DNA of 32,120 bases, taken from NCBI GenBank assembly GCA_017306025.1, contig JAFKJJ010000017.1, forward strand, positions 1 to 32,120, in the 5' to 3' direction. A model generated the notes under the pieces. It was not told the DNA's origin. It saw only the letters and a program-made list of their open reading frames with translations, and made no database searches. Positions 18,285 through 26,063 of this stretch are shown one piece after another (position 1 is the stretch's first letter; every line of letters begins with the position of its first letter). The position numbers and the translations under genes were made by a program. Source of the DNA: Planctomycetota bacterium. Lineage in GTDB: Bacteria > Planctomycetota > Planctomycetia > Gemmatales > Gemmataceae.

Positions 18285-19334
18285 TCAGTCGAGGAGTTTC
18301 GTTTCAACCACCTCGTAGGCGGCGCAGTCGGGAAGAGCGTCCCACAGCGCGGCCCGCTGTTCCGGGGCCGGCGGCGCGGCCAGCGGCTCCCACCATCCGT
18401 AGTTGTCGGCGTCCGCGGGAACCAGCCCCAGCCCGACCGCCACGGCCTTGAGCGCTTCGCACTCTTCGGTGCTCAACTGCTCGCCGAACCACGCCCAGAC
18501 GTCGCGGTCGCGGCGGAACTCCGCCTCCAACGCGCCGCGGTGCGCGTCGGCGGCCTTGCGGCTTGTAAAGCCGCGGACCGGGACGCGCTCCTCGCCGTTG
18601 GGCGCGCGGCCGCCCTGATAGGAAATGTCGGGGGCCCAGGTCCGTCGCACGACCAGATACAGTTTGCGGCCGGAAGGCACGTCCTCGAGTTCGATCGGCA
18701 CGACGTCGGCAAACGGACCACTCATCATCGCCCTCTGCCAGTACGTCTCCGGGTCGAAAAGGTCGGCACTGTTGGGGTACCAGCGGTCGGTGCGACCGCG
18801 CGACCAGCCGAGCCCGCGCCCGACTTCCGCGGCGCGCTCGCGAGAACGATGCACCGCGTGGACCTTGCCCCCTTCTGAGTTGAGCGACACGCCCAAGTCA
18901 CTTTCGTGCCAGCAGGGTTCGAGCACGACGTAGCCGACCGGCACGTCCGGGCGCTCATCGACACGGAAGAAGTGCAACCGGTTCAGCCCCTCCCAGAGCT
19001 TCGCGTGCTGCTCGGCGGTCATGGCGGGCTTCGTTTCGTCCCACCACGCGGCCCAGTCGCGCGGTTCGGCCTTTTTCGCCTTCGGCGGTGACAACCCGGT
19101 GTCACCGACCCAATCGAGGAAGATCGGTTCGGGTATCGTCGTCAGTTCCGCGAACGATTTCCCGCACCGAAACGGGTTCACGCGTCCCCGGGCGTTGGCC
19201 TCACGCCGGGCGCGCTCGACCTCCGCCTCGTCGCGCGTGCCGAACGCCGCGAGGCGGAACGTGTCCGGCGCGAGGTGCCACGCGGGGCGCCAGTTCAGCC
19301 GCGACACCGCGAACACCGTTTTGTTGCCGGCCAT
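18285..19334 (-). CDS. Unrecognised protein with three copies of the cluster module (349 aa)
   Basis: First gene of the cluster. Start ATG 19334 is chosen because MAGNKTVFAVSRLNW matches the start of its neighbour; the frame extends upstream to 19406 over a hairpin and is rejected there. Module 1 (about residues 7-128): FAVSRLNW, AFGTRDEAEVERARREANAR (30-49), VNPFRCG (52-58), DWAAWWDETKPA (93-104), LWEGLNRLHFFRVDERP (113-129). Module 2 (about 134-217): GYVVLEPCW, HRSRERAAEVGRGLG, and closing PFADVVPIELED. Module 3 (about 225-349): YLVVRRTW, GFTSRKAADAHRGALEAEF, NYGWWEP (311-317), LWDALPDCAAYEVVETKL. Each module thus has strand with W, charged helix and closing strand, in this order. There is no catalytic motif; a binding or scaffold role is plausible. 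Function unknown. Confidence 0.82.
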   Translation of the reverse strand: MAGNKTVFAVSRLNWRPAWHLAPDTFRLAAFGTRDEAEVERARREANARGRVNPFRCGKSFAELTTIPEPIFLDWVGDTGLSPPKAKKAEPRDWAAWWDETKPAMTAEQHAKLWEGLNRLHFFRVDERPDVPVGYVVLEPCWHESDLGVSLNSEGGKVHAVHRSRERAAEVGRGLGWSRGRTDRWYPNSADLFDPETYWQRAMMSGPFADVVPIELEDVPSGRKLYLVVRRTWAPDISYQGGRAPNGEERVPVRGFTSRKAADAHRGALEAEFRRDRDVWAWFGEQLSTEECEALKAVAVGLGLVPADADNYGWWEPLAAPPAPEQRAALWDALPDCAAYEVVETKLLD

Positions 19335-19359
19335 GCGCGGCTCTCGTTGTGGTTCGGTT

Positions 19360-19395
19360 ACTCCGTGACCGGGTTCGGAGGACCGGTCACGGAGT
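19360..19395 (-). terminator. Hairpin after the aldo/keto reductase gene
   Basis: ACTCCGTGACCGG (19360-19372) pairs exactly with CCGGTCACGGAGT (19383-19395) over a 10-nt loop. It is 17 bp past the reductase stop and 25 bp before the first modular gene, so it probably separates the two transcription units. Confidence 0.65.
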
Positions 19396-19412
19396 GACCG
19401 GACCACAGGAAA

Positions 19413-20345
19413 TCACCCCTTCCAGTTCCCGCACGGCCATGTCCAGTCGCGGACCGGATCGAGCACCTTCATCACGTCGGCGAGCAGTTGCGGATCGACC
19501 GGTGCGGAGAGCGCCTTGAGGTTCACTTCGAGTTCGCTCTTGCGCGCCGCACCGGTGAGTGTGCAGGGGATGCGCTTTTGCGCGTACGCGAACTGCATCC
19601 CCAGGAAGCTGATGTCCGCTCCGCGCTCGCGGCACAGTTCCGCGGCCTTACGGCACGCGGCCACCACTTCCGGCTGACCGGGGAACCACGGCTGCGGCCC
19701 CTGGTTGGTGAGCAGCCCCATCGCGAGCGGGCTCGCGTTCATCACGCCGACGCCGCGCGCCTCCGCGACCGGCATCAGTTCCGTAAGGAGCCGCGTGTTG
19801 AACAGGTTGCAATGTGCGTAGCTGATGACCACGTCCAGGTCGCACCGTTCGATCGCTTGCTTCAAGAGCCCGAGGGGGTAACACGACATGCCGATGAACC
19901 GCGTCTTGCCCTCCTTCTTCAACTGCTGGAGAACGTGATACGTCTCGTTGAAGACGTACTCGTAGTCGTCGGCGAACTCGATGTCGTGCGCGAGGAGGAT
20001 CTCGACGTGATCGGTGCGGAGCCGCTTCAGCGACGCCTCGAAGCACTTTCGTGTGCCCTCGGGCGTGAAGTCGAACACGTCGCGGTCGAGGCGACACGCC
20101 TTCGTGCAGATGTGGACCTTGTCGCGCCACCCGCCCTCCAGCGCACGGCCGAGATAGTCTTCGGCAACGCCCTTGCCGTAGTACGCGGCCACGTCCATCA
20201 GGTTGACGCCGGCGTCGATGGCCGCGTGAACGCACTCCGCGACCTCCGTCGCCGACACGGCTCCGTATTGCTGCCCGAACGCCGCCCCGCCCTGCCCCAG
20301 TACGGAAACGGAGAGGCCGGTCTTGCCGAGTTGTCGCTGTTCCAT
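19413..20345 (-). CDS. Aldo/keto reductase, sugar (galactose/fucose) dehydrogenase-like
   Basis: This 310-residue cytosolic NAD(P)-dependent TIM-barrel oxidoreductase begins LGKTGLSVSVLGQGGAAFG. The catalytic tetrad is complete: Asp51 and Tyr56 in MDVAAYYGKG, Lys82 in CTKACR, His120 in LAHDIEF. The subfamily with LGKTGL, VLGQG and FDFTP-type layout includes L-galactose and L-fucose dehydrogenases, but the substrate here cannot be fixed by sequence alone. ATG 20345 has GGAG upstream. It is the last gene of an operon with a Gfo/Idh/MocA oxidoreductase, which supports sugar or polyol catabolism or modification. Its usual size and complete motifs suggest a working enzyme. Confidence 0.92.
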   Translation of the reverse strand: MEQRQLGKTGLSVSVLGQGGAAFGQQYGAVSATEVAECVHAAIDAGVNLMDVAAYYGKGVAEDYLGRALEGGWRDKVHICTKACRLDRDVFDFTPEGTRKCFEASLKRLRTDHVEILLAHDIEFADDYEYVFNETYHVLQQLKKEGKTRFIGMSCYPLGLLKQAIERCDLDVVISYAHCNLFNTRLLTELMPVAEARGVGVMNASPLAMGLLTNQGPQPWFPGQPEVVAACRKAAELCRERGADISFLGMQFAYAQKRIPCTLTGAARKSELEVNLKALSAPVDPQLLADVMKVLDPVRDWTWPCGNWKG

Positions 20346-20620
20346 GATGGCTCCTGTACGAGAGGCGACACGAGCGCGGGCGAAGTGACCGCGACCCGCC
20401 GCGGCGGGTCTTTCTTCGGCGGGTTTACGATCCACATCACGGGCAGCGCGACGAGCGGTGCGAGGCCGAAGATGATCCAGACGGGGATGAACATGAACAT
20501 CCCGCCGGTGAAGGGGTGAATGAATCGTACCCGCCCCTGCTCGCGGAAGTTCCGCCAGCGATAGACCAGGTCGAGTGTCGGAGCGGTGAGAAAGAAGGTG
20601 AGGCTCCCTGCGGCAACCAC
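20198..20620 (-). CDS. Small two-helix membrane protein, probably frameshifted near its start
   Basis: The open frame from GTG 20620 codes for VVAAGSLTFFLTAPTLDLVYRWRNFREQG, then GMFMFIPVWIIFGLAPLVALPVMWIVNPPKK, that is two hydrophobic helices with a charged loop. A better start, ATG 20646 (MIVNGFGA, with GGAAGG upstream and 14 bp after the preceding stop), lies in another frame. One additional G in CTGTGG at about 20620-20624 would join MIVNGFGAL to VVAAG. The 3' end also runs 148 bp into the reductase gene, where the sequence looks like shadow coding, so the true end is probably nearer 20346. Function unknown. Real family membership is likely because of the coherent helices; boundaries are not. 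Confidence 0.5.
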   Translation of the reverse strand: MVAAGSLTFFLTAPTLDLVYRWRNFREQGRVRFIHPFTGGMFMFIPVWIIFGLAPLVALPVMWIVNPPKKDPPRRVAVTSPALVSPLVQEPSWNSDNSARPASPFPYWGRAGRRSGSNTEPCRRRRSRSAFTRPSTPAST

Positions 20621-20659
20621 AGCGCTCCGAACCCGTTGACGATCATTGCCGCCTTCCGG

Positions 20660-21640
20660 TTACAACCGCACCACGCTCTTCTCCGCAATACTCTTCTCCG
20701 CGGCCTCGATCATCTTTTGCGCGGTGATGGCGTCGTCGAGCGTGGAGAGCGGCTTCGCCCCCATCCGCAGGCAGTCGACCAGGAAGTGCCTGACCTCGTT
20801 CGTAATGGAGCCCTGGTACGCGGTGTACGTCTGCGAGTGGACGAGTCCCGGCTTGATCTCGACGTGGTCGCGGTAGCTGTACCGCGTGCTCCCGGCGGTG
20901 CCGATCACCTTCACCATGACGGTCCACGGGTCGGCCGCGTGGTCGTCGGCCGCGAAGCTCGCGCAGAAGTGCGCCAGCGCCCCGTTGGCGAGCCGCATCT
21001 GCACCATCGCGATGTCCTCTTCCGGGTACTCCTTGTAGTGCAGCGTCGCCTTCATCGCGCACAGCTCGACCGGCTTGCCGACCAGATAGAGCAGGATGTA
21101 CGAGTGGTGCGTGAGGATCTGCCGGACGACGCCGGGATACCTCTTGGCGACCTCTTCGGGGTGGTGGATGTTGTACATCACGTAGGCGGACACGATGCGG
21201 CCGAGGTCGCCGCCCTCCACCAGCTCCCGCGTGCGAACCATGCTGGCTTCGTAGACGTAGTTGTGCCCCGGCAGGCACACGAGGCCCTTCGCGTCGGCGA
21301 GCGCCTTCATGCGTTCGATCTCCGCGACGCTCACGCCGACCGGCTTCTCCACGAGGACGTGCTTGCCCGCGCCGAGGGCCGCCGCGGTGTATTCGAGGTG
21401 CGTTTCGAGGTTCGTGAGGACGAACACCGCGTCGATTTCCGGGTCGTTGACGAGTAGCTCAGGCGAGGCATAGTTCTTGCACCCGAACTGAGCGGCGCGT
21501 TCTTGGGCGCGGTCCTGGTTGCGGTTCCACAGGCCCACGAGTTTGGCGCCGGGGCACTTCTTCACCGCGGCGGCGTGCAGAATCGAGATGTCGCCGGCGC
21601 CGATGAACCCGACGCCGATCGTGTCTTTCGTAAGGGGCAT
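20660..21640 (-). CDS. Gfo/Idh/MocA family NAD(P)-dependent oxidoreductase
   Basis: A 326-residue protein with an N-terminal Rossmann fold (GVGFIGAGDISILHAAAVK at 9-27) and the family's catalytic lysine motif EKPVG at 98-102. The C-terminal part has GHNYVYEASMVRTRELV and SYILLYLVGKPVELCAM, containing the expected dehydrogenase/substrate domain. The family oxidises or reduces cyclic polyols, inositols and sugars; the substrate cannot be told. ATG 21640 is chosen because MPLTKDTIGVGFIGAG fits the family start; the frame is open further to 21700. It has no signal peptide. It is the first gene of the operon with the small membrane protein and the aldo/keto reductase, a pairing that fits sugar metabolism. 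Confidence 0.93.
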   Translation of the reverse strand: MPLTKDTIGVGFIGAGDISILHAAAVKKCPGAKLVGLWNRNQDRAQERAAQFGCKNYASPELLVNDPEIDAVFVLTNLETHLEYTAAALGAGKHVLVEKPVGVSVAEIERMKALADAKGLVCLPGHNYVYEASMVRTRELVEGGDLGRIVSAYVMYNIHHPEEVAKRYPGVVRQILTHHSYILLYLVGKPVELCAMKATLHYKEYPEEDIAMVQMRLANGALAHFCASFAADDHAADPWTVMVKVIGTAGSTRYSYRDHVEIKPGLVHSQTYTAYQGSITNEVRHFLVDCLRMGAKPLSTLDDAITAQKMIEAAEKSIAEKSVVRL

Positions 21641-21722
21641 TTCCGGGCTCCGGAGATTGGTCGGAGCCTGAGTTGTATCGGCCGCGCGCGGCGCAAGCAA
21701 GCGGGTAGGTGCGGAAGCCCGC

Positions 21723-22157
21723 TCAGTCGCGGCGCCACATGTGCTGGATGCGCTCCCGCGTGCGGCGGGTGATGCCCGGCGCGTACGGCGGGCGCGGCGG
21801 GGGCGGGTTGCTGACGAAGAACGACTTGATCCGCTCGGACAGCCGGTCGAGCGCGTCCGGCGGCGCGTACTGTCTGCCGTCCGCGACGAGCGGGGCCACC
21901 ACGTTCTGCGGGTCGATGTTCGTGCCCTTGAACACGTCGTACGGGTGGTTCGGGTCGTAGGGCCGCTGCATCGCGTTGGCGGTAATCGACTGCCCCGCCT
22001 GCGGCGCGGCCGACGGCAGCCGCTGCCCCACCGGCACCACGTTCCCCTGATACGACCCGATCACCTGACCGGGCATCGTCGTGTTGAACTGGGCGTCGAC
22101 GGGACCGTTCAACAGGACCGCGCACGCCACCCCCGCCGCGAGCAGGAACCGCCGCAT
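21723..22157 (-). CDS. Small secreted Pro/Asn-rich protein of unknown function (144 aa)
   Basis: ATG 22157 follows a GGGGGAG ribosome site. The first 22 residues (MRRFLLAAGVACAVLLNGPVDA) are a clear signal peptide. The mature chain is polar with QFNTTMPGQVIGSYQGNVVPVGQ and a C-terminal PPPPRPPYAPGITRRTRERIQHMWRRD that is basic at the end. The segment PYDPNHPYDVFKGTNIDPQNVVAPL lies in the middle. No domain or catalytic motif is recognised, so it may be an exported structural or envelope-associated protein. It is upstream of the Gfo/Idh gene on the same strand (82 bp gap) and may be independently transcribed. Confidence 0.75.
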   Translation of the reverse strand: MRRFLLAAGVACAVLLNGPVDAQFNTTMPGQVIGSYQGNVVPVGQRLPSAAPQAGQSITANAMQRPYDPNHPYDVFKGTNIDPQNVVAPLVADGRQYAPPDALDRLSERIKSFFVSNPPPPRPPYAPGITRRTRERIQHMWRRD

Positions 22158-22230
22158 CACCGCTCCCCCCAAGCACGTTCCCACGGAATGCGTGCGGTAT
22201 GCCGTCGGTGTGGGGCCACGTCAAGCAGAT

Positions 22231-22698
22231 TCAGGAAGCAGATTGCCGCGGGTTTGTCGGGTCGGGGCGCCGCGGCGCTTCTGTGGACCGTGGGGGTTGC
22301 CGTGCCTGCCGCTTTTCGCGCGTTTCCACAACGACCAGCCACACCCAGACCGCCCCGGCCACGCACCACTGTACGATCGGGACGAGCACGCCGTTCATGT
22401 TCGGCTGGCGCCGGAACAGCGGGTCGGTGTTGAAGCGGTAGAGGTCGTGGCCGAGCACCGCGAGCCCGCCGGCCGCGACCGCCGCGGTAACCACGAACAG
22501 CACGCGCGACCGCTGCTCGTGTGCTCGGCGCCTCCACACGAGCAGCGCGAGGAACAGTGCCGGGCCGACGAGGAACGCGAACAGGAGCGCCTGTGCGCCG
22601 ACGTTCGACCAGTCGGTCGTTACGAGCGCGAGCAGCGCCGATTCGCCGATGGCCGCGGCGGCGCAGAGCGAGACCGCCTCGCGCGCGTGCCGCGTCAT
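22231..22698 (-). CDS. Four-helix membrane protein coupled to cstA (155 aa)
   Basis: The start codon overlaps the cstA stop as ATGA (22698-22695), which means translational coupling. The protein has about four hydrophobic stretches: residues 10-26, 36-54, 67-83 and 104-124. It has a basic, Arg/Pro-rich C-terminal tail (ETREKRQARQPPRSTE). No motif is recognised; the family is not the small YbdD-like partner (CstA operons of enterobacteria carry a short soluble one). Because it is coupled, it may be an accessory subunit of the transporter, but this is inference. Confidence 0.75.
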   Translation of the reverse strand: MTRHAREAVSLCAAAAIGESALLALVTTDWSNVGAQALLFAFLVGPALFLALLVWRRRAHEQRSRVLFVVTAAVAAGGLAVLGHDLYRFNTDPLFRRQPNMNGVLVPIVQWCVAGAVWVWLVVVETREKRQARQPPRSTEAPRRPDPTNPRQSAS

Positions 22699-25028
22699 GC
22701 GCCCCCCGTCGGGTTGGCGGTGCCGTTGGCGGGCGGCACGCCGAGTTTGAACCACACCGTCAGCCACCGCGCCGCGGACCAGAACAGGAGCGCCAGGACG
22801 CAGGTGACGACGAAGACGGTCAGGCCCGCGTTCAGGTAGCCGGTGAGGATCAGCTTTTCCCCGGCCTTCACCGCCTCGACCGAACCCGATGCCACCTTCT
22901 CCCGACCGTCGGCGATCATCTGCGAGAACGGGCCGAACACCATCTTGTAGCTCGCCGTGAGCGTGGTGCTGCACACGAACAGCATCGGCAAGACGGTGAT
23001 GGGCGCGTACCGGCCGCGCCCGCCGTTCACGAGCCACGTCGTGACGAGCGTGAGGGCCAGCACCGCGAGGATCTGGTTCGCGATGCCGAACATCGGCCAG
23101 ATGGTCATGATGCTGCCGGTGCTGACCAGCCCGCACCACCCCACGGTGACCAGCCCGCTGGCGAGCAGCGCCCCGGGCAGCCAGTCCTGGCGGCCGAACG
23201 GCTTGTAGACGCGGCCCGCGGTTTCTTGAAACAGGAACCGCGCGATCCGCGTACCCGCGTCGATCGTAGTCAGGATGAACAGCGCCTCGAACATGATCGC
23301 GAAGTGGTACCAGTACTTCAGCAGCCACTCGCCGGTGACGCCGACCCACCGGAACGCCTGTTCGAACACGACCGACATCCCGACCGCGAGCGTGACCGCC
23401 CCGCCGGTGCGCCCGCGGAGCGACTCCCCGCCCACCTTCTCCTCGACCTTCCCCAAGTCGAGGTGCGCGGGCGAATCGACGTTGGCCGCGTGCGCCGGGT
23501 CCTTCGCTTCCGGCGGCACGTTCACGCCGTATTTCGTGTACACGTCGTCGAGGGACTTCTGCCACCGGGGCGACTGGTCGATGGGGACGTTGATCGCGTA
23601 GTAGAGGTCCGACGGCAGCGCCGCGGCCGCGACGAGCGCTACCACACCGACGAGCCCCTCAATGAGCATCGCACCGTAGCCGATGGTGCGAATCTGCGAC
23701 TCCTTCTCGATCATCTTCGGTGTCGTGCCCGACGAGACGAGCGAGTGGAACCCGCTGATCGCCCCGCACATGATGCAGATGAACACGAACGGGAAAATGT
23801 TGCCGGGGAACGTCGGCCCGCCGTTGAGGAACACTTCATTAATGGGCGGCGCCTGGAGAGCGGGGTTGGCGACGCATACGCTCACGACCAAGAGCGCGAC
23901 GGTTCCGATCTTGAGGAAGCTGCTGAGGTAGTCGCGCGGCCCGAGGAGCAACCACACCGGAAGAACGGCGGCGATGAAGCCGTACGAGCCGAGCGCAACG
24001 ATGGTTTGCTCGCGCGAGAGCGAGAAGAAGCGTTCGAGTGGCGAGCCCGGTATCCAGTTCCCCGCGACCACCGCGACGAGCGTGAGCGTGCCGCCGATGA
24101 TCGACGCCTCGACGACGCGGCCCTTGCGGACGCGGTACATCCACAGCCCGGTGAGCAGCGCGATCGGGATCGTACAGGCGATGGTGAACGTGCCCCACGA
24201 ACTCCCGGGCACGACTTGGACGGAGCCGGCGGGGAGAATGTAGAACGGACGAAGATCTTCTGCCACCAGCAGCGGCTGTGTTTCAAACTGCCCGATCGCC
24301 ACGCGGGCTTCGATAGGCTTCTCCTTGCAGCGAACACGAAAAGCTTCGGGACGCTTCGTCCACGTCTGCTTCTCGTCGTAGCGAACTTCGCACTTCGCTG
24401 GGAAATCCAACACCCAGGACCCATTCGGTTCCTCGACCGCTTTTACAGGCTCTGGCGAATGAACCACGATCTTCATCCCCGCGGGCAACTTCACCTCTTC
24501 ACCGCCGAGCGCCTTCACGACCACAAAGCCCAGCCCCGCCAGCGCGATAATCACGATGAACAGGATCGCCACCGACGCGATGATTGCCGCCGGGAAACCG
24601 AGTTCCTGGCGGGCGATCTCGGCGATCGACTTGCCGTCGCGCCGGACGCTCGCGGCCATCACGAGCATGTCCTGCACCGCACCCGCGAGGCATACGCCGA
24701 TGACGAGCCACACCAAACCCGGCGCGAAACCGTACTGAATGGCGAGGACAGGGCCGATGAGCGGACCGGCGCCGGAAATGGCCGCGAAGTGGTGCCCGAA
24801 CAGCACCCACTTGTTCGTCGGGTGGTAGTTCTGGCCGTCGTTGAGCCGGTGCGCGGGGGTGACGCGGCTATCGTCCAGAGCCGCGACGCGCGCCGCGAGG
24901 AACGCGGAGTAATAGCGGTAGGCGATGGCCAGGCAGCACAGCACGACCACCATCACCGGCATCGCGTGCAACAGCAGCCGGCCGGTACTCGGGTCGCGCG
25001 AGTAGAGCGTGATCGCGAAGAGGTCCAT
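22695..25028 (-). CDS. cstA: CstA-family carbon starvation transporter (777 aa)
   Basis: CstA proteins are inner-membrane importers for pyruvate and/or peptides. The family signature is present at residues 71-96: TNKWVLFGHHFAAISGAGPL then IGPVLA, as in E. coli CstA. Around 14-16 hydrophobic helices are visible. An unusual soluble segment of about 100 residues lies between helices at about 175-278 (GGEEVKLPAGMKIVVHSPEP..., with Lys/Glu-rich content and two Cys), making the protein longer than the common 690-700. The start at ATG 25028 matches a reasonable N-terminus; there is no strong ribosome site, so the start is less sure. A second soluble piece of about 60 residues is at roughly 475-540. 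It is followed by a coupled membrane gene. Substrate specificity not visible. Confidence 0.95.
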   Translation of the reverse strand: MDLFAITLYSRDPSTGRLLLHAMPVMVVVLCCLAIAYRYYSAFLAARVAALDDSRVTPAHRLNDGQNYHPTNKWVLFGHHFAAISGAGPLIGPVLAIQYGFAPGLVWLVIGVCLAGAVQDMLVMAASVRRDGKSIAEIARQELGFPAAIIASVAILFIVIIALAGLGFVVVKALGGEEVKLPAGMKIVVHSPEPVKAVEEPNGSWVLDFPAKCEVRYDEKQTWTKRPEAFRVRCKEKPIEARVAIGQFETQPLLVAEDLRPFYILPAGSVQVVPGSSWGTFTIACTIPIALLTGLWMYRVRKGRVVEASIIGGTLTLVAVVAGNWIPGSPLERFFSLSREQTIVALGSYGFIAAVLPVWLLLGPRDYLSSFLKIGTVALLVVSVCVANPALQAPPINEVFLNGGPTFPGNIFPFVFICIMCGAISGFHSLVSSGTTPKMIEKESQIRTIGYGAMLIEGLVGVVALVAAAALPSDLYYAINVPIDQSPRWQKSLDDVYTKYGVNVPPEAKDPAHAANVDSPAHLDLGKVEEKVGGESLRGRTGGAVTLAVGMSVVFEQAFRWVGVTGEWLLKYWYHFAIMFEALFILTTIDAGTRIARFLFQETAGRVYKPFGRQDWLPGALLASGLVTVGWCGLVSTGSIMTIWPMFGIANQILAVLALTLVTTWLVNGGRGRYAPITVLPMLFVCSTTLTASYKMVFGPFSQMIADGREKVASGSVEAVKAGEKLILTGYLNAGLTVFVVTCVLALLFWSAARWLTVWFKLGVPPANGTANPTGGA

Positions 25029-25116
25029 ATCGAGCCGCGTGGGGGTGAGGGCACAACGCGGTTAGCGTACCAGCGGGCCGCGCGAAAGCAAACCGCCGAA
25101 CCGCTTCGCCCGGCCC

Positions 25117-25926
25117 TCACCAGTCGCCGATCGTCTCACCGCCGGAACGGGTCGAGAGTGCCCCGAAGACGCGAATGCCGATCGAATCGCTCGCGAACCG
25201 GCACGAGCCGTCCGCCAGACACACGGGCGTTCCGTTGCGGTGGTGCCCGCCCGACCCGGCGAACACCTGTCGCAGCCCGCACGGGGACAGCGGCGAGGCC
25301 CACGCCAGCCCCGGCCGGCCGTTCGCTTCGGCCAAAAGGATCGTGTTCGACGTGCCGTCGGTGATGTCGGTGAGCTTCGCCATCTTGTTCGCGGGTAGCG
25401 CGCTCTCGAAGTTCGCGACCGCGTCGATCAGCCCGATGTCGGCGAGGAACGGGTTCACGTCGATCGGCACGTAGTCCGCCACGCCGCCGGACCGGCCGTT
25501 CTCCCACTCCTCGGCGCGCGCCGGGTCGCCGTTCGGGCACATCAGCACAACGAGGCGAGCGGCCGCGGCCGGCTGGTTGTCCGGGTGGTCGTAAGAGCGG
25601 TCGAGCCGGTAACGGGAGGCGACCGGCGTCTGGTCGAGGTGCGGGAGGAGGAACACCCACATCCCGTGACCGACCCCGTCGGGGACGTTGAAGGGCGGGA
25701 ACGGCCCCTGCACAGCGCCGGGCGGCAGGTGGCCGACGGCCGATTCGTAGTTCAGCACGGCCAGTCCCTGCTGGCGGAGCTTGTTCACGCACTCGGTCCG
25801 CTTGGCGGCCTCGCGCGTCTTCTGTACGGCCGAGAGGGTCAGGCCGATCAGCACGCCGATGATGGCGATGACGACCAGCAGTTCGATGAGTGTGAACGCG
25901 CGGCGCGTATCCGGAGAGGAGGACAT
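25117..25926 (-). CDS. DUF1559 pseudopilin-like protein
   Basis: DUF1559 proteins are a large planctomycete family with a type IV prepilin-like N-terminus. Residues 8-30 read RRAFTLIELLVVIAIIGVLIGLT, with the prepilin peptidase site before F and the conserved Glu5 of the mature chain. The remaining 240 residues are the DUF1559 ectodomain with KLRQQGLAVLNYESAVGHLPPG, then the C-terminal CLADGSCRFASDSIGIRVFGALSTRSGGE (usually H-x9-DG). ATG 25926 (MSSSPDTRR) is chosen; the frame is open upstream to 26187 but only through a repeat region. The protein is likely exported to the cell surface or periplasm and assembled by a type II/IV-like machinery; its precise role is not known. Confidence 0.95.
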   Translation of the reverse strand: MSSSPDTRRAFTLIELLVVIAIIGVLIGLTLSAVQKTREAAKRTECVNKLRQQGLAVLNYESAVGHLPPGAVQGPFPPFNVPDGVGHGMWVFLLPHLDQTPVASRYRLDRSYDHPDNQPAAAARLVVLMCPNGDPARAEEWENGRSGGVADYVPIDVNPFLADIGLIDAVANFESALPANKMAKLTDITDGTSNTILLAEANGRPGLAWASPLSPCGLRQVFAGSGGHHRNGTPVCLADGSCRFASDSIGIRVFGALSTRSGGETIGDW

Positions 25927-25961
25927 GATGAGGCCCCTACGAGGTGCGGCGACGGGTTGCC

Positions 25962-26057
25962 GATTTTCGATTGCCGATTCCCAGTGACGGTCGGAAGACA
26001 GGAGGTGCGCGAGACGCCGTCTGCCAATCGCCAACCGGAAATCGGCAATCGAAAATC
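25962..26057. repeat. 18-bp perfect inverted repeat, 60-bp spacer
   Basis: GATTTTCGATTGCCGATT (25962-25979) is the exact reverse complement of 26040-26057. The AT-rich arms stand out in this GC-rich context. It lies between the GH25 gene and the DUF1559 gene and could be the terminator of the former or a REP-like dispersed palindrome. Confidence 0.85.
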
Positions 26058-26063
26058 CGCGGG

